From DASTPP01 sp035762175 (GTDB lineage: Bacteria; Myxococcota_A; Polyangia; Polyangiales; Polyangiaceae): 64,000 bases of DNA. Within the stretch, counting starts at the first letter, position 1; each line of letters opens with the position of its first letter. The DNA lies in NCBI GenBank assembly GCA_035762175.1, contig DASTPP010000201.1:47063-111062 (forward strand), in the 5' to 3' direction. The notes beneath the pieces were generated by a model. The model was not told where the DNA came from and did not search any database. It worked only from the letters and a program-made list of their open reading frames with translations. A program made the translations under genes and the position numbers. Below are positions 61,553-64,000 of this stretch, piece by piece.

Positions 61553-61940
61553 CCCGGCGCCGAGCGACGCCGCGCGAACCACGCGAACGCCGCCCGGCGG
61601 GCGCGTATGCCAACAAAAGCGGGCGCTGACCATGTCCGTATGCCGGCCACGCCGCGCCTTTCACGGCGGTAACGTGACGCCGCGCGGGGTTGGCGCGCGT
61701 CGGCCGCGGCGCGTCACGGCGCGCGAACTCGTCAACGCGCGCCAGCGAGGCGGGGTGGCGGGGCTGCGTCGCCTTCCGCCGCGACTGGAAAACGCCGCGA
61801 TTTACCGAATCCGCGACGGGCTCTTCACCCCCGCTTCAAAGCCCTTTTACCACGGTAGTTTTTTACCGCGCACCCTCCCGACCGCCTCGTCCGCCACGCG
61901 CACCGGCGCCCCTGGCGACGCTCGGGAGCCCCCTGGCACA
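61553..61940. other. Gene-free stretch upstream of minisatellite
   Basis: No supportable gene. Slightly AT-richer patch at 61795-61865 with TTTTACC repeated (61845-61867). Confidence 0.4.
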
Positions 61941-62755
61941 GGCCCGCGGCTCTGCCACAACCCTCGAGGAACCCTCGCACTACGCCGACGACCTCGAAAC
62001 AACCCTCGGGGTTTGCCCCCCAGTGTCCCGACGACCTCGAAGCATTCCTCGAGCAACCCCCCCGACGTCGCCCACGACCTCGGGGCATTCCTCGAGCAAC
62101 CCCCCCGACGTCGCCCATGACCTCGAAGCATTCCTCGAGCAACCCCCCCGACGTCGCCGACGACCTCGGGGCATTCCTCGAGCAACCCCCCCGACGTCGC
62201 CCACGACCTCGGGCATTCCTGGACGAATCCTCCGATGTCGCCCACGACCTCGGAGCATTCCTGGATGAATCCCCCGATGTCGCCCACGACCTCGGGGCAT
62301 TCCTGGATGAATCCTCCGATGGTGCCCGCGACCTCGGGGCCTTGATCGACGAATCTACCTCACCCACCGAGCGCTTCGGAGCAACCATCAAGGTTCTCGC
62401 CCGAGCCGCCGACGAGCTTGGCGCAACCCTCGAGCAACGATTCGGTCGCGCCGATGGCCTCGAAGGCACCCTCGAGCAACGACGTCTCACGCCCGGCGGC
62501 TTCGTCGCAAGGGTCGAGGCCCCCGCTCGGTGCGCCGGCGACTCCGAAACGAACCCGGAGCAACGCCCCCGGTGCGCCCGCGGCTTCGAACCAACCCTCG
62601 AGCGCTCGTCTCGGCCCGCCCGCGGCTTCGAAGCAACCCTCGTCGAATCGACCGATGTCCTCGGCGGCCTCGGAACGACCCTCGAGCAACCCGCTCGGGC
62701 CGCGGACGAGTCGCGCGAAAGGGTCGAGAAACCTTTCGCACGGGCGGACGGGTGA
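61940..62755 (+). repeat. 42-43-bp minisatellite encoding 14-residue repeats
   Basis: GACCTCG recurs at 62033, 62076, 62119, 62162, 62205, 62246, 62288 and 62330; degenerate copies continue to about 62750 and back to about 61940. The left units are 43 bp and contain C7. The later ones are 41-42 bp. In the plus frame ending at TGA 62753-62755 the 42-bp units read as repeated 14-mers (DVAHDLGAFLDESP, RADGLEGTLEQRR-like, RGFEATLVES). The 43-bp units break the frame. Either a decayed repeat-protein gene or a noncoding minisatellite; a coding role for 62117-62755 is possible but unproven. Confidence 0.8.
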
Positions 62756-62913
62756 CCGGGTCGGGTTTCGCACTCTTATGCAGACGGCGTGGTCTTACGC
62801 GGCGACAGTCCGAGCGTCGAGCAGGCGTTCGGAGGCCTTGGGCGAGCCGCGACCTCGCGAGACCGTAAACCATACATCGCTTGCTCCGCGCGATCTCTAC
62901 CTGGAAAGCCATC

Positions 62914-63117
62914 ATGCTCGACGACACCGCCTTGCCCAAGCGGGGCCTCGGCCTCGACCACGACGAGGGGCGCACGTGGCCGGGGCTGCACCACCACGTC
63001 GCGCTCGCCGTCGTCGCCCACCAGTTCCTCACGGCCGAGCGCGCCGGCGGCCCCGACGACGCGGCAACCGCCCCGGAGCATGCGGCCGCGGCCCCGTCCG
63101 CGGCCTTCCCCCCCTGA
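62914..63117 (+). pseudogene. IS701/IS4-type transposase remnant with internal deletion
   Basis: The short frame begins MLDDTALPKRGLGLDHDEGR, then TWPGLHHHVALAVVAHQFLT. 'DDT..PK.G' is the first catalytic block and 'LGLDHFEGRSW.GLHHHV.L...A..FL' the last block of IS701/IS4-type transposases. Here they are fused directly, so about 300 internal codons are missing. Confidence 0.7.
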
Positions 63118-63804
63118 GCCGCGTGGGTCGGGGGCGATGGGCCCCCGCGCGTCGACGGAGACGACGTTCGCCCTCGCCGCCCGAGTCGCAGCCGCTCTCG
63201 CCCGGTACGCCTGGCCTTGCTGCCCGACGCGCCGGCGAGAGAACGCGGTGCCGCCGCAGCCGCCCCCGTCGCGACGAAACCTCGGCCCAGAAAAGCCCTT
63301 CGAGGGCGGGGCTGGGTAGTACTTAGGCCCGGGGCCATCGACGGGTTCGGGCCAAGCCCGCAGGCCCGGTGGAAGGGTACCGACGACGTTCGGTCAACCC
63401 CCAGGCGCCGGCCAGAGGACACCGACGACCTCGGGAGACGCTCGGGGGTTCGAACGCAAGGCATCAACCACCTGGGGCGAACCTCGGTGAGTTCGAGCGG
63501 GGGTCCTCCACGACGTCGCACCAAGCGCAGAACGTCGTTTCGAGATCACGAAGGACGTCAACACCGAGGGTTGCGATTCGTTCGAGGTCGTTCCTGGCCT
63601 TGCTCGGGGGGCCGAGGCTTGATGTCCAAGTCCTGCCACTCGGACCATCCCAACCGGCTGCCGTCCGTGGGCGCCCTTCGCCCCCGCGCAGGCTCGCCAT
63701 GCCGGGGGCACGTGCCTTCGACCTAGGACAAAACCCTAGGACCTGGGCGTGGGGGGGGCGCTTGATCCCGGGCGCCCTCGCCGGCACGCTACTGCCTGCG
63801 CCCC
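63118..63804. other. Gene-free stretch before a kinase
   Basis: About 690 bases with no convincing gene. CGACGACCTCGG-like words at 63433 and 63370 recall the minisatellite unit, so this may be a decayed extension of it. Confidence 0.4.
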
Positions 63805-64000
63805 ATGCTGCCCGCTCCGCTGGTCGCTGATCGCTTCGTCCTCGAGCGGCCCGCCGGCTCGGGCGGCATGGGCATGGTCTACCGCGCCCTCGACCGGCAC
63901 AGCGGCGCGGTCGTCGCCCTCAAGCTCGTGGCCAGCGACGCCCCGTCGCTGCGCGCCCGCGCGCTCGTCGAGGCCGACGCCCTCGCGGCCCTCGACCACC
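63805..64000 (+). CDS. N-terminus of a Ser/Thr protein kinase (3'-truncated by window edge)
   Basis: From ATG 63805 the frame reads a kinase N-lobe: DRFVLERPAGSGGMGMVYRA (Gly-rich loop), VVALKLVASDA (catalytic lysine) and the start of the C-helix (ARALVEADALAALDHH). 65 residues are visible. Many myxobacterial kinases of this type continue into ATPase or TPR modules, which cannot be seen here. Confidence 0.85.
   Translation, partial: MLPAPLVADRFVLERPAGSGGMGMVYRALDRHSGAVVALKLVASDAPSLRARALVEADALAALDH

Noticed and set aside
57549..62120. A 1523-codon plus-strand open frame across the methyltransferase and kinase
   Set aside because: It overlaps two well-supported genes in other frames and has only Arg/Ala/Gly-biased composition.
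1..64000. rRNA, tRNA or riboswitch genes
   Set aside because: No tRNA-like cloverleaf, rRNA or known riboswitch core was recognised by eye. A covariance-model search would be needed to exclude small RNAs.

Overview
The window is very GC-rich DNA (by eye well above 70% G+C) with long genes and strong G/C third-position bias. Its content points to a Myxococcota genome, probably the Polyangiales/Sorangium side: Hanks-type Ser/Thr kinases, an ECF sigma factor beside a kinase with an anti-sigma-type zinc finger, CHAT and formylglycine-enzyme-like domains, many Gly-rich lipoproteins with a CGGACVDL...NCGACG motif, and a MYXO-CTERM-like tail. That assignment is inference. No rRNA, tRNA or CRISPR array was seen.

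Layout. 1-6.5 kb: cytochrome-like gene end, an orphan antitoxin-like gene, a SPASM-domain remnant and a large CheB/PAS/GAF/histidine kinase/receiver hybrid. 6.3-11 kb: an accessory zone with remnants, simple repeats, a DUF2267-like gene, a RibD/DHFR-like reductase, a 204-bp duplicated leader and an array of seven palindromes with a 41-bp period. 11.2-17.1 kb: a three-gene operon made of a surface TPR-CHAT protein, a CHAT-TM-FGE-like protein and a DUF4384 lipoprotein. 17.4-19.5 kb: a small Cys-rich secreted peptide and a secreted trypsin-like protease with a ricin-type lectin domain.

19.5-25.2 kb: a three-level nest of mobile DNA. An IS66-family element with 8-bp target duplications lies inside an older IS66 transposase gene on the other strand, and its own tnpB is split by a 2.63-kb serine-recombinase element. 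25.3-29.8 kb: a kinase / PEGA-like protein / lipoprotein operon. 30.3-42.5 kb: a polymorphic-toxin-like operon with a beta-helix lipoprotein, a large coiled-coil lipoprotein, a SpvB/RHS protein ending in a Hint domain and an LHH nuclease tip, and a presumed immunity protein.

44.1-49.7 kb: an apparent RiPP biosynthetic cluster, the best candidate for an undescribed system. It holds two paralogous HExxH-type peptide hydroxylase-like enzymes with PqqD-like tails, a 50-aa precursor peptide lying inside the 3' end of the second enzyme's open frame, a methyltransferase and an FAD oxidoreductase. A stem-loop separates the precursor from the tailoring genes. 50.8-53.4 kb: two secreted proteins (one a trypsin-like protease) sharing a duplicated Cys-rich domain. 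53.4-61.4 kb: two TPR kinases, a sigma factor and a methyltransferase. 61.9-63.8 kb: a 42-43-bp minisatellite, an IS701/IS4-like transposase remnant and the start of another kinase.
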